Shown: in pieces, positions 36,580 to 45,273 of the stretch
Position numbering within the stretch: position 1 is the first letter of the stretch
How the letters are laid out: each line of letters starts with the position of its first letter
Assembly: GCA_902805545.1 (NCBI GenBank)
Contig: CADCTD010000150.1
Location: 61,944 to 125,943 of the forward strand
DNA length: 64,000 bases
Origin: an uncultured Craurococcus sp.
Lineage (GTDB): Bacteria; Pseudomonadota; Alphaproteobacteria; Acetobacterales; Acetobacteraceae
Reading direction: 5' to 3'
Position numbers and translations under genes: made by a program
Notes under the pieces: model-generated
Seen by the model: the letters and a program-made list of their open reading frames with translations, nothing else
The model's database searches: none
What the model was told of the DNA's origin: nothing

Positions 36580-37332
36580 GTGGCAGTTCGGGACCATCGG
36601 GCGCGGCAGGACGCGTCCGACCGTTTGGTCATCGCCCTGGCTGAACCCCAGCGCCTCTCTCCTGTCCAGCCGCGCACGATGGTCGAGCAGGCGGCCGAGG
36701 CGATCGTCGCCGCCGCCGCCCGCGGGCTCTTCCTGCCCGGCGACAGGCTGGTCGAGGCGGAGATCGCCCGCGACCTCGGCATCAGCCGCGTCCCGGTCCG
36801 CGAGGCGCTGCGCCTGCTGGAAAGCCAGGGCATCGTCGTCAGCACACCCTACAAGGGGATGCGGCTGATGCAGGTGACCAATGCCGGGGTCGCCGCGCTG
36901 ATGCGCGTGCGCCTCGCCCTCGAGTCGCTCGCGGTGCGCGAGGCGCTGCGCCAGCCAGGCGGGCCGAAGCGCTTCGCCGCGCTGGAGGCGGCGGCGGCCG
37001 GTTACCGCCAGGCCGTGCAGCTTGGCGACCCGGCGCTGATCGTGCTCGCCGATGGTGATTTCCACGCCGAGCTGTGCCGCGTGTCCGGCAATGCACCGCT
37101 GCTCGCGCTCTGGCAGAGCCTGGCGCGGCAACTCGCGGTGATCTGGGGCCTCGCGCAGCAGGTCCGGGTGGAGGAAGGGCCGGGGGCCGAGCACGGCCGG
37201 CTGATCGCCGCCCTCGCCGCCGGGGACGAGGTCAGTGCGCTCGCGGCGCTCGAGGCGCATGTGACCTGGAACCTCACCGTCGACTTCGAGGCGGTGGTGG
37301 AGGAGCGGCGGCGGCCTCCTGCCGGGCTGTAG
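36580..37332 (+). CDS. GntR-family regulator, FadR/FCD subfamily
   Basis: A 250-residue transcription factor. The winged helix spans about residues 30-100 ('GDRLVEAEIARDLGISRVPV', 'REALRLLESQGIV'), followed by an all-helical FCD ligand domain (about 110-235) with the metal-binding Asp/His pattern ('DGDFHAELC', 'EHGRLI', 'EAHV'). The GTG at 36580 has GGGG upstream; a TTG at 36535 and an ATG at 36679 are alternatives, the last of which would still keep the DNA-binding domain. It leads the catabolic block 37502-44648 and is a likely regulator of it. The 180-bp spacer before it is unusually AT-rich for this genome and should hold its promoter. Confidence 0.88.
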   Translation: MAVRDHRARQDASDRLVIALAEPQRLSPVQPRTMVEQAAEAIVAAAARGLFLPGDRLVEAEIARDLGISRVPVREALRLLESQGIVVSTPYKGMRLMQVTNAGVAALMRVRLALESLAVREALRQPGGPKRFAALEAAAAGYRQAVQLGDPALIVLADGDFHAELCRVSGNAPLLALWQSLARQLAVIWGLAQQVRVEEGPGAEHGRLIAALAAGDEVSALAALEAHVTWNLTVDFEAVVEERRRPPAGL

Positions 37333-37501
37333 CGCGCCGTCTGCTCCGGCAACCGTCCCCGCCCGCCACCGCCAGGCCTGCCTCGGCCCGTTTTCGATGA
37401 ACGGGTCATGCCCGTGCAGGCGGTGCCACGCGCCGCAGGGGGTTGCGGCGGCCCGGCGGTGGCAGGACGATGACGGCACGCCGATCGCCGGAGCTGCCGC
37501 C

Positions 37502-39073
37502 ATGACGGGTCCCTTTCCCCTCCCCGACCACCACAGCCAGAACTGGTCCCTGCGCAAGCCGGCCGCGAGCGGTGCCGGGGGCGTCGTCGTCTCGCAGGTG
37601 AAGGTAGCGGCCGAGGCCGGTGCGGCGATGCTCCGCGCCGGCGGCACAGCGGCCGATGCCGCCGTCGCCACCGCCTTCGCGCTTGCCACGCTCGAGCCCT
37701 GGAACAGCGGCCTCGGCGGCATCGGCTTCGCCCAGGTCATGAAGCCCGGCACGGCACCGGCTGAGACCATCGATTTCGGCCCGGTCGCGCCGGCAGGTCT
37801 CGACGCCTCCGCCTTCCCGCTGACCGGGCGGATGAAGCAGGACCTCTTCTCCTGGCCGGAGGTGGAGGGGGACCGCAACATCCACGGCCCGCTCTCCTTC
37901 GTCATTCCCTCCGCCGTTGCCGGCTATGCGCTGCTGCACGAGCGGCACGGGCGGCTGCCGATCCGCGAGGTGCTGGCGCCCGCCGTCGCCCTGGCGAAGC
38001 GTGGCCTGCCGGGCGACTGGTACACGACCCTGAAGGTGGCGAGCTCGGCGAGCGTGTTGCGGCTCTATCCGGAGAGTGCGCGCATCTACCTGCCGAACGG
38101 CCTGCCGCCGACGACGCCCTACCAGGGCGCGCCGGGCTTCTTCCCGCTCGGCAACCTCCCGGCGACGCTGGAGCAGCTGCAGCGGGCTGGGCTGCGCGAC
38201 TTCTACGAGGGCGAGATCGCCGCCGGGATCGCCGCCGATGTGCGCGAGATGGGCGGCGTGCTCTCGGCCGCCGACCTCGCCGGTTGCCGGGCGCGGGTGA
38301 AGCCGGCCATCGCCCTGCCCTGGCGCGGGCGGACGCTGATGCTCTCGAACGGGCTGACCGCGGCACCGACCATGCGCCGGGTGCTGGAACTGATGGCCGA
38401 TGTCCCGCTCGGCCCGGAACCTTCGGCCGCCTGGTACGGCAGCTTCGCCCGCGCCATGCAGGCCGCCTATGCCGAGCGGCTCGCCGGCCTCGGCGACGCG
38501 GAGCCAGAGGGCGCCGAGACCTGCACCACCCATCTCACCACCTGCGACAGGGACGGGATGATGGTGGCCATGACCACCACGCTGCTCTCCTCCATGGGCA
38601 GCCGGGTCGTGCTGCCGCGCTCCGGCGTGCTGATGAACAACGGCGTCATGTGGTTCGACCCGCAGCCGGGCACGCCGAATGCCATCGCCCCGGGCAAGCG
38701 GCCGCTGACCAACATGTCGCCCATCATCCTCGCCTCGGGCGACCAGCCGGAGATCGCGGCCGGCGCCTCGGGCGGGCGGCGCATCCTGGCGGCGGTGCTG
38801 CAGCTCCTCTCCTTCGTCACGGAGTTCGGGATGGACCCAGAGGCAGCGGCGCACCACCCGCGCATCGACGTCTCCGGCCCCGAGGGCGTCACTGCCGATG
38901 GCCGTTTGCCGGCCGAGGTGCTGGCCGCGCTGCCGGGGACGCCGCTCGTCGTCGAGCATGCGGTGATGCCGCTGAACTTCGCCTGCCCGAACCTGATCCG
39001 CCGCGGCGCGGGCGGCGAGGCGACCGGCATCAGCGATGCGATGAGCCCCTGGAGCGGCGCCGTCGCTGCATGA
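37502..39073 (+). CDS. Gamma-glutamyltransferase-family Ntn hydrolase
   Basis: A 523-residue Ntn-hydrolase proenzyme. The large-subunit part contains 'GGTAADAAVATAFALATLEP' and the autoprocessing site is TCTTHLTTCD, with Thr342 as the new N-terminal nucleophile; 'SGVLMNNGVMWFDP' and 'LTNMSPIIL' follow in the small subunit. No signal peptide is seen at 37502 or at the upstream frame start 37397, so a cytoplasmic enzyme is likely, as in oxamate amidohydrolase-type relatives. The substrate need not be glutathione. It is followed by a Bug receptor and the RutA-like gene. Confidence 0.85.
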   Translation: MTGPFPLPDHHSQNWSLRKPAASGAGGVVVSQVKVAAEAGAAMLRAGGTAADAAVATAFALATLEPWNSGLGGIGFAQVMKPGTAPAETIDFGPVAPAGLDASAFPLTGRMKQDLFSWPEVEGDRNIHGPLSFVIPSAVAGYALLHERHGRLPIREVLAPAVALAKRGLPGDWYTTLKVASSASVLRLYPESARIYLPNGLPPTTPYQGAPGFFPLGNLPATLEQLQRAGLRDFYEGEIAAGIAADVREMGGVLSAADLAGCRARVKPAIALPWRGRTLMLSNGLTAAPTMRRVLELMADVPLGPEPSAAWYGSFARAMQAAYAERLAGLGDAEPEGAETCTTHLTTCDRDGMMVAMTTTLLSSMGSRVVLPRSGVLMNNGVMWFDPQPGTPNAIAPGKRPLTNMSPIILASGDQPEIAAGASGGRRILAAVLQLLSFVTEFGMDPEAAAHHPRIDVSGPEGVTADGRLPAEVLAALPGTPLVVEHAVMPLNFACPNLIRRGAGGEATGISDAMSPWSGAVAA

Positions 39074-39194
39074 GGCTTGCTGGCATGAGGCTTGCGTTCG
39101 CTTGCCGGTCACGGGGGCAAGGGCGGCGAGACGGATTTCCGTTGCGTCATCTTGAGGCAGGCAGCCCTGCCCCTGCCGCAAAGGAGCGCAGAGC

Positions 39195-40184
39195 ATGCAA
39201 CGCCGACACCTGCTGGCCGCCGCCGCCGGCCTCGCCGCCCCCGCCCTCCTGCCGCGCGCCGGGCTGGCGCAGGGCGGCGCCTGGCCGAGCCGCGGCTCCA
39301 TCCGCCTCGTCGCGCAGTTCCCGCCGGGCGGGCTGGTCGACACGATCTCCCGCCTGATCGCGCCGCCGCTCGGCCAGGCGCTCGGCCAGACCGTGGTGGT
39401 GGAGAACAGGGCCGGCGCCGGCGGGGTGATCGGCACCGATTTCGTCGCCAAGTCGCCGGCCGATGGCTACACCTTCCTCGTCAGCCATGCCTCGGTGCAT
39501 GTCTTCTCGACGGCGACGCTGCCCAACCTGCCCTTTGACCCGGTCGCCGACTTCACCCATCTCGGCATGCTGGTCGAGGCGCCGAACGTGCTGCTGGTGA
39601 AGGCGAACTCGCCCTACAAGACACTCGGCCAGTACCTCGAGGCAGCGCGGCGGACGCCGGTACGCTTCGGCTCCTCCGGCATCGGCTCGGCGCCGCATCT
39701 GCTCGGGGTGATGCTGGGGGCGGAGGGGCGGGCGCCCAATCTCGACCATGTCCCCTATCGCGGCAGCGCGCCGGCGATGCAGGACCTGATGGCCGGCTCG
39801 ATCGAGAGCCTCATCGACCCGATCACCACCAATGTCGCCCTGCTGAAGGACGGCACGCTGCGCTGCCTCGGCATCTCCTCGCCGCAGCGGCTGGCGCAGA
39901 TGCCGGACATCCCGACCTTCGCCGAGCAGGGCTATGGCAAGCTGACCTCCAGCCAGTGGCTCGGCCTCTCGGCGCCGAAGGGCCTGCCGCAGCCCATCGT
40001 CGAGCGGGTGACGGCGCTGATCCCGGCGCTGCTGGAGACGCCGGTGCTCCGCACCCGCTGCGAGGAGCTGGTGACGCTGCCGCGCAACCCGCCGCCGCTC
40101 GGCGCCGACTTCGTCGCCATCATGCGGGAGAACATCGCCACCTGGACCGGCATCGCCCGCCAGTTCAACATCGTGGCGAGCTGA
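39195..40184 (+). CDS. Bug-family substrate-binding protein
   Basis: A 329-residue periplasmic receptor with signal peptide (residues 1-26, ending GLAQ), '[19 protein letters not shown]' and '[16 protein letters not shown]'. AAAGGAG precedes the ATG. It lies between the gamma-glutamyltransferase-like gene and the RutA-like gene and probably feeds the same pathway. No TctAB genes are nearby. Confidence 0.92.
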   Translation: MQRRHLLAAAAGLAAPALLPRAGLAQGGAWPSRGSIRLVAQFPPGGLVDTISRLIAPPLGQALGQTVVVENRAGAGGVIGTDFVAKSPADGYTFLVSHASVHVFSTATLPNLPFDPVADFTHLGMLVEAPNVLLVKANSPYKTLGQYLEAARRTPVRFGSSGIGSAPHLLGVMLGAEGRAPNLDHVPYRGSAPAMQDLMAGSIESLIDPITTNVALLKDGTLRCLGISSPQRLAQMPDIPTFAEQGYGKLTSSQWLGLSAPKGLPQPIVERVTALIPALLETPVLRTRCEELVTLPRNPPPLGADFVAIMRENIATWTGIARQFNIVAS

Positions 40185-40210
40185 CCCGCAGCCGCTGGCA
40201 TGGGGATTGC

Positions 40211-40240
40211 TGCCCCTCTGCGGCACATCGCAGAGGGGCA
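40211..40240 (+). promoter_or_regulatory. Perfect 12-bp inverted repeat covering the ribosome binding site of the RutA-like gene
   Basis: TGCCCCTCTGCG (40211-40222), 6-nt loop, CGCAGAGGGGCA (40229-40240). The ribosome binding site GAGGGG (40233-40238) of the next gene is inside the 3' arm, 5 bp before ATG 40246. As RNA the hairpin would hide the site; as DNA the 30-bp palindrome could be an operator. There is no T-run, so it is not a standard terminator. Confidence 0.7.
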
Positions 40241-40245
40241 TATCC

Positions 40246-41325
40246 ATGGATATCGGCGTCTTCATTCCGATCAACAACAACGGCTGGCTGATCTCCGCCA
40301 CCTCGCCGCAGTACATGCCTAGCTTCGAGCTCAACAAGCGGGTGGTGCAGATGGCCGAGGGCTACGGCCTCGACTTCGCCCTGTCGATGATCAAGCTGCA
40401 CGGCTTCGGCGGGAAGACGGAGTTCTGGGACCATGGGCTCGAGAGCTTCACGCTGATGGCGGGGCTCGCCTCCGTCACCTCCAGGATCCGGCTCTATGCC
40501 TCGACCGCGGTGCTCACCATCCCGCCGGCCATCGTCGCCCGCATGGCGGTGACGATCGACAGCATCTCGGGCGGGCGCTTCGGCGTGAACATCGTCTCCG
40601 GCTGGCACAAGGTGGAGTACAGCCAGATGGGGCTCTGGCCGGGCGATGGGCATTTCGCCAAGCGCTACGACTACAGCACGGAATACGTCCGCATCATGAA
40701 GGAGCTCTGGGAGACCGGCACGAGCGACCTCAAGGGCGACTACTTCCAGATGGACCAGTGCAAGCTGAGCCCGCCGCCCACCGCGCCGATCAGGCTGGTC
40801 GCCGCCGGGCAGAGCGACCGCGGGATGGAGTTCGCCGCGCAGTACTGCGACTTCAACTTCGCCCTCGGCGAGGGAGTGAACGAGCCGCAGAAATGCATCG
40901 ACGTGCCGCGGCGGATGCTGAAGGCCGCCGAGAAGACGGGCCGCGATGTCGGCTCCTACATCCTCTACATGGTCATCGCCGACGAGACGGACGAGGCGGC
41001 GATGGCCAAGTGGGACCTCTACAACCGCGGCGCCGACCGCGAGGCGCTGGCGCATCTGCTCGGCCATGCCGCGGCCGACGTCACCGCGCAGGATACGTCG
41101 ATGGCGGCGGCGATCCAGCGTTCGCCCTCGCCGATCAATTTCAACATGGGCACGCTGGTCGGCTCCTATGCCGGCATCGCGCGCATGCTGGACGAGGCGG
41201 CGGCGATGCCGGGGGTGAAGGGCATCATGCTCACCTTCGATGACTTCCTGGCGGGGATGGAGAATTTCGGCACCCGCATCCAGCCGCTGATGCAGTGCCG
41301 GAGCCATGTGAAGCTGGCGGCCTAG
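40246..41325 (+). CDS. RutA-like flavin-dependent monooxygenase (bacterial luciferase fold)
   Basis: A 359-residue luciferase-like monooxygenase. It is strikingly close to RutA over its whole length: '[15 protein letters not shown]', '[10 protein letters not shown]', 'FDSISGGRF'-type block ('[13 protein letters not shown]'), 'RYDYSTEYV', and the end '[13 protein letters not shown]'. RutA opens the uracil ring with FMNH2 and O2. The other rut genes (rutB to rutG) are absent; the next genes encode an amidase and an FAH hydrolase, so the substrate may be another cyclic amide or imide. The ATG at 40246 is set by the GAGGGG site within the hairpin. Confidence 0.85.
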   Translation: MDIGVFIPINNNGWLISATSPQYMPSFELNKRVVQMAEGYGLDFALSMIKLHGFGGKTEFWDHGLESFTLMAGLASVTSRIRLYASTAVLTIPPAIVARMAVTIDSISGGRFGVNIVSGWHKVEYSQMGLWPGDGHFAKRYDYSTEYVRIMKELWETGTSDLKGDYFQMDQCKLSPPPTAPIRLVAAGQSDRGMEFAAQYCDFNFALGEGVNEPQKCIDVPRRMLKAAEKTGRDVGSYILYMVIADETDEAAMAKWDLYNRGADREALAHLLGHAAADVTAQDTSMAAAIQRSPSPINFNMGTLVGSYAGIARMLDEAAAMPGVKGIMLTFDDFLAGMENFGTRIQPLMQCRSHVKLAA

Positions 41326-41373
41326 CGACGGGCCCCGGGCGGGTCCAGACTGGGGACCCGCCCGAGGTGCCCC

Positions 41374-42768
41374 ATGACCGAGACCGATCCCGCCCTGATG
41401 TCCGCCGAGACCCTGCTCGCCCTCTATGCACGGCGGGCACTCAGCCCCGTGGAGGTGCTGAAGGCGGTGATGGAGCGGGTTGCCCGCTACAACCCCTGGG
41501 TCAATGCCTTCGCCGCCATGAACCCGCGTGCCCTGCAGGCCGCGGGCGAGAGCGAGGCTCGATGGATGGCAGGCCGCCCGATGGGGCTGCTCGACGGCGT
41601 GCCGGCCACGGTGAAGGACCTGCTGAACCTCTCCGGCTTCCCGACCCGGCGCGGCAGCAAGACCACCGACGCGGCCCCGGCGACGGAGGATGCGCCCGCC
41701 GTGCTCGGGCTGAAGGCGGCCGGCGCCGTCATCCTCGGCAAGACGACCACCACGGAATTCGGCTGGAAGACGCCCGGCGACTGTCCGCTGCACGGCATCA
41801 CCCGCAACCCCTGGAACCGCGAGCGCACGCCGGGCGGCTCCAGCAGCGGCGCCGGGGCGGCGGGCGCGGCCTGCTTCGGCCCGCTGCATATCGGCACGGA
41901 TGCGGGCGGCTCCATCCGCATCCCGGCCGCCTATTGCGGGCTGGTCGGGCTGAAGCCGAGCTTCGGCCGCGTGCCGCAATGGCCGCTCGGAGCCTTCGCC
42001 AATGTCGCCGTCGCAGGGCCGATGACGCGGACGGTGCGCGACGCGGCGCTGATGCTCTCGGCCATGGCGGTGCATGACCTGCGCGACCCTTTCAGCCTGC
42101 CTGACGAGCCGCGCGACTGGCGGGCCGGCCTCGAGGGCGGCGTCGCCGGCATGCGCATCGGCCTGGTGCGGCGCCTCGGCTTCACCCCGCCGCTCGATAC
42201 GGATGGCGAGGCGGCGCTGGCCGGCGCGGCGCAAATGCTGCAGGACCAGGGCGCGATCGTGGAGGAGGCAGAGCCGGGCCTGCCGGATACGCGGGCGATC
42301 TTCTCCCGCGTCTGGGGCGTGGCGCTGGCACGGCTGATAGCCGGGATCCCGGAGGAACGGCGGGGACTCCTCGATGCCGGGCTGCTCGAGGTCGCCGAGC
42401 GGGAGGCAGGGATGAGCGCGGTCGATTTCCTCGGCGCCGAGGCGCTGCGGATCGAGGCGGCGCATGCGGCGGCGCGCTTCCACCAGCGCTTCGACCTGAT
42501 GCTCTGCCCGGCGACGCCGGCCGCCGCCTTCGCCGCCGACCAGCCGACCCTCCGCCCGGCCGAGGCGCTGTGGCGCGACTGGGCGCCCTGGACCTTCGCC
42601 TTCAACCTCACCCGGCAACCGGCGATCGCCGTGCCGGTCGGGCTCGACGAGCATGGCATGCCGCGCGCCGTGCAGCTCGCCGCCGCGCTCTACCGCGACG
42701 ACCTTGTGCTGCGCGGGGCGCGGGCGCTGGAGCAGGCGGCGGCGATACCGCTGGCGCAGCCTGCCTGA
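41374..42768 (+). CDS. Amidase (amidase-signature family)
   Basis: A 464-residue amidase with the Ser-cisSer-Lys triad: Lys in 'GVPATVKDLLNLSG' near residue 84, then the signature 'TPGGSSSGAGAAGAACFGPL' and 'GTDAGGSIRIPAAYCGLVG', in which the cis-Ser and nucleophile Ser lie. It hydrolyses amides, such as those formed after ring opening. It sits 48 bp after the RutA-like gene on the same strand. Confidence 0.92.
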   Translation: MTETDPALMSAETLLALYARRALSPVEVLKAVMERVARYNPWVNAFAAMNPRALQAAGESEARWMAGRPMGLLDGVPATVKDLLNLSGFPTRRGSKTTDAAPATEDAPAVLGLKAAGAVILGKTTTTEFGWKTPGDCPLHGITRNPWNRERTPGGSSSGAGAAGAACFGPLHIGTDAGGSIRIPAAYCGLVGLKPSFGRVPQWPLGAFANVAVAGPMTRTVRDAALMLSAMAVHDLRDPFSLPDEPRDWRAGLEGGVAGMRIGLVRRLGFTPPLDTDGEAALAGAAQMLQDQGAIVEEAEPGLPDTRAIFSRVWGVALARLIAGIPEERRGLLDAGLLEVAEREAGMSAVDFLGAEALRIEAAHAAARFHQRFDLMLCPATPAAAFAADQPTLRPAEALWRDWAPWTFAFNLTRQPAIAVPVGLDEHGMPRAVQLAAALYRDDLVLRGARALEQAAAIPLAQPA

Positions 42769-42804
42769 TTTTGCTTCACCAGGAGCGAGGTTGGAGGAAG
42801 CGGC

Positions 42805-43689
42805 ATGCGGTTGGTGACCTACAAGCGGGGCGGCTGGGCCGGCGGCAGGGTGGGCGCGCTGCGGGCGGATGGGGCGGTGCTAGACCTCTCCGCGGCGGAC
42901 GGGCAGGTCTCCTGGGACAACATGCCGGCGCTCATCGCCGGCGGCGAGGGCATGCTGAAGCGCGCCCGGGCCGCCGCCGCGCAGGCGCCGGTGGTGGAGA
43001 ATGCGGTGCTGCTGGCGCCCATCCCGCGCCCGGCGAAGAACATCTTCTGCGTCGGCAAGAACTACCATGAGCATGCCAGGGAGTTCGCCGGCTCCGGCTT
43101 CGATGCCACGGCGAAGGAGGTGGTGCCGGAGGCGCCCGTCGTCTTCAGCAAGCCGCCGACCGCGGTGAGCGGGCCGGGCGATGCCATCCCCGCCTTCCTC
43201 GACCCGACGGACTCGGTCGACTACGAGGGGGAGCTGGCGGTCGTCATCGGCAAGGCAGGGCGCGGCATCCGCGCCGCCGACTGGGCGCAGCACGTCTTCG
43301 GCTACACCATCGTCAATGACGTGACGGCACGGACCCTGCAGCACAAGCACCGGCAATGGATCCTCGGCAAGGGGATCGACGGTTTCTGCCCGATGGGGCC
43401 GGCCATCCTCACCGCCGACGAGGTGCCGGACCCGCGCGCGCTCCGCCTGACCACCCATGTGAACGGCGAGCTGCGCCAGGATGCGGCCGTCGCCGACCTG
43501 ATCTTCGACATCCCGACCCTGGTCGAGACCATCAGCGCCGGCATCACGCTGGAGCCGGGCGACATCATCGCGACCGGCACGCCGGCCGGCGTCGGCATCG
43601 GCTTCCAGCCGCCGCGCTTCCTGCGACCGGGCGATGTGGTGCGGATCGAGGTCACCGGGATCGGCGTGCTGGAGAACCCGGTCGCATGA
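42805..43689 (+). CDS. Fumarylacetoacetate hydrolase-family protein
   Basis: A 294-residue FAH-fold protein. The metal site is visible as 'VDYEGELAVVIGK' (Glu-x-Glu near 140) with a following Asp in 'YTIVNDVTARTLQ', and 'IIATGTPAGVG' near the end is the family hallmark. Members hydrolyse C-C bonds in acylpyruvates or hydrate/decarboxylate 2-oxo acids. It is the fourth gene of the RutA block and its stop overlaps the ATG of the next Bug gene (ATGA). Confidence 0.9.
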   Translation: MRLVTYKRGGWAGGRVGALRADGAVLDLSAADGQVSWDNMPALIAGGEGMLKRARAAAAQAPVVENAVLLAPIPRPAKNIFCVGKNYHEHAREFAGSGFDATAKEVVPEAPVVFSKPPTAVSGPGDAIPAFLDPTDSVDYEGELAVVIGKAGRGIRAADWAQHVFGYTIVNDVTARTLQHKHRQWILGKGIDGFCPMGPAILTADEVPDPRALRLTTHVNGELRQDAAVADLIFDIPTLVETISAGITLEPGDIIATGTPAGVGIGFQPPRFLRPGDVVRIEVTGIGVLENPVA

Positions 43690-44648
43690 GGCGCCGGGCA
43701 GTGCTGGCGGGCGGGCTGGCCCTGCCGGCCCTCGCCCGGGCGCAGGACTTCCCTGGCCGCCCGGTCAGCTTGGTCGTCGCCTTCCCGCCTGGCGGACAGG
43801 CGGATGTGGTGGCGCGGCCGGTCGCGGCGGCGCTGGAGCGGCATTGGCGCCAGCCGGTGCCGGTGGTGAACCGTGCCGGCGCGGCGGGCGAGATCGGCAA
43901 CGCCTCCGTCGCCCGGGCCGCGCCGGATGGCCTGACCCTGCTGATGGCCCTCTCCTCCCTCGCCATCCTGCCCGAGGCGGCGCGGCTCTTCGGCCGCACG
44001 CCGGCCTATGAGCTGGAGCAGCTCGCGCCCATCGCCCTCTTCACCGCCGACCCGACCCTTCTGGTGGTGCCGGCCGCCGCGCCCTGGCGGACGCTCGAGG
44101 AGTTCCTGGCCGATGCGAAGGCGCGGCCGGGGCAGATCAGCTACTCCTCCTCGGGCAACTATTCGGCGCTGCACGTGCCGATGGCGATGCTGACCACGGC
44201 GGCGGGAGTCGACCTCCTGCATGTCCCCTTCCAGGGCGGGGCGCCGGCGCTGACGGCGCTGCTCGGCGGCCAGGTCCAGGCGTTGGCGAGCGGGCCGGGG
44301 CCGGTCGCGCCGCATCTGCGCGAGGGGCGTTTGCGGGCGCTGGCCAGCTGGGGCACCAGCCGCCCGGCCGGGATGCCGGAGGTGCCGACCCTGATCGAGC
44401 GCGGCTTTCCGGAGGCGGAGTACTATATCTGGGCCGGCGTCTTCGCCCCCGCCGGCACGCCGGCGCCGATCCGCGAGGCGCTGCGCACGGCCATGGCGGC
44501 GGCCGCCGCCGAGCCGGAGACCGGCCGGTCGCTCGCCGCCAGCGGCAACGCCCTCGACTACCGGGACGGCCCCCGCTTTGAGGAGTTCCTCCGCGCCGAC
44601 AGCGCGCGGCTGGTGCGGGCGGTGCGGCGCATCGGCCGGGTCGACTGA
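43686..44648 (+). CDS. Bug-family substrate-binding protein, coupled to the FAH gene
   Basis: A 320-residue receptor with a short signal peptide (residues 1-20, 'MRRRAVLAGGLALPALARAQ'), 'PVSLVVAFPPGGQADVVAR' and 'VVNRAGAAGEIGNASV'. Its ATG overlaps the FAH stop by four bases, so it is produced together with that catabolic enzyme. It is the second Bug gene of this block and the fifth in the window. Confidence 0.92.
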   Translation: MRRRAVLAGGLALPALARAQDFPGRPVSLVVAFPPGGQADVVARPVAAALERHWRQPVPVVNRAGAAGEIGNASVARAAPDGLTLLMALSSLAILPEAARLFGRTPAYELEQLAPIALFTADPTLLVVPAAAPWRTLEEFLADAKARPGQISYSSSGNYSALHVPMAMLTTAAGVDLLHVPFQGGAPALTALLGGQVQALASGPGPVAPHLREGRLRALASWGTSRPAGMPEVPTLIERGFPEAEYYIWAGVFAPAGTPAPIREALRTAMAAAAAEPETGRSLAASGNALDYRDGPRFEEFLRADSARLVRAVRRIGRVD

Positions 44649-44707
44649 TCCTCCGCGCCCTCGAAGGAGCAGGACAAGCGGCGCGAGCCGTGGCAGGATC
44701 GGCGACG

Positions 44708-45247
44708 ATGCGCCAGCTCCTGCTGCTGCGGCACGCGAAGTCCTCCTGGGACGATCCGGGCCTCTCCGACCATGCCCGCCCGCTCAATGCGCGCGGCCGC
44801 AGGGCCGCCGCGGCCATGGCCGATGCCATGCGCGAGCTGGGCCTTTCACCGGATATCGTGCTGGTCTCCTCCGCCCGCCGCACCCTGCAGACCCTCGAGG
44901 CGCTGACGCCCTTCGAGGACGGGGCGCTGGTCGAGCCGATGGACGCCCTCTACCTCGCCCCCTGGCCGCGACTGCTGGACGAGCTGCGCCAGGCGCCGGA
45001 GACGGCGCGCAGCCTGCTGCTGATCGGCCACAACCCCGGCCTGCACGAGCTTGCGATGGAATTGGCCGGGCCGGAGGCGCTGGCCCGCGGCGGGGCGGAT
45101 GCGCAGCGGCTGACTGAGGGCTACCCGACCGGGGCGCTTGCCGAGTTCACCATCGCCTCCGCATGGCGGCAACTTGACCGGGGTGGGGCGCGTCTGGTGC
45201 GCTTCCTCGCTCCTCGCGACCTTCCCGCCGCAGAGGTGCCCGCCTGA
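44708..45247 (+). CDS. SixA-family histidine phosphatase
   Basis: A 179-residue phosphatase of the histidine phosphatase superfamily: 'LLLLRHAKSSWDD' with the catalytic His near residue 10, the second His in 'LLLIGHNPGLHEL' near 104, and 'SARRTLQTLEAL'. The RHAKSSW form is that of SixA, which dephosphorylates phosphohistidine on signalling or phosphotransfer proteins. ATG 44708 is preferred; a GTG at 44690 is possible. The CYTH-CHAD gene starts 26 bp after its stop; SixA and CHAD genes often occur together. Confidence 0.87.
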   Translation: MRQLLLLRHAKSSWDDPGLSDHARPLNARGRRAAAAMADAMRELGLSPDIVLVSSARRTLQTLEALTPFEDGALVEPMDALYLAPWPRLLDELRQAPETARSLLLIGHNPGLHELAMELAGPEALARGGADAQRLTEGYPTGALAEFTIASAWRQLDRGGARLVRFLAPRDLPAAEVPA

Positions 45248-45273
45248 GCCGCTTCGAGACCCCCGACCCCGCC

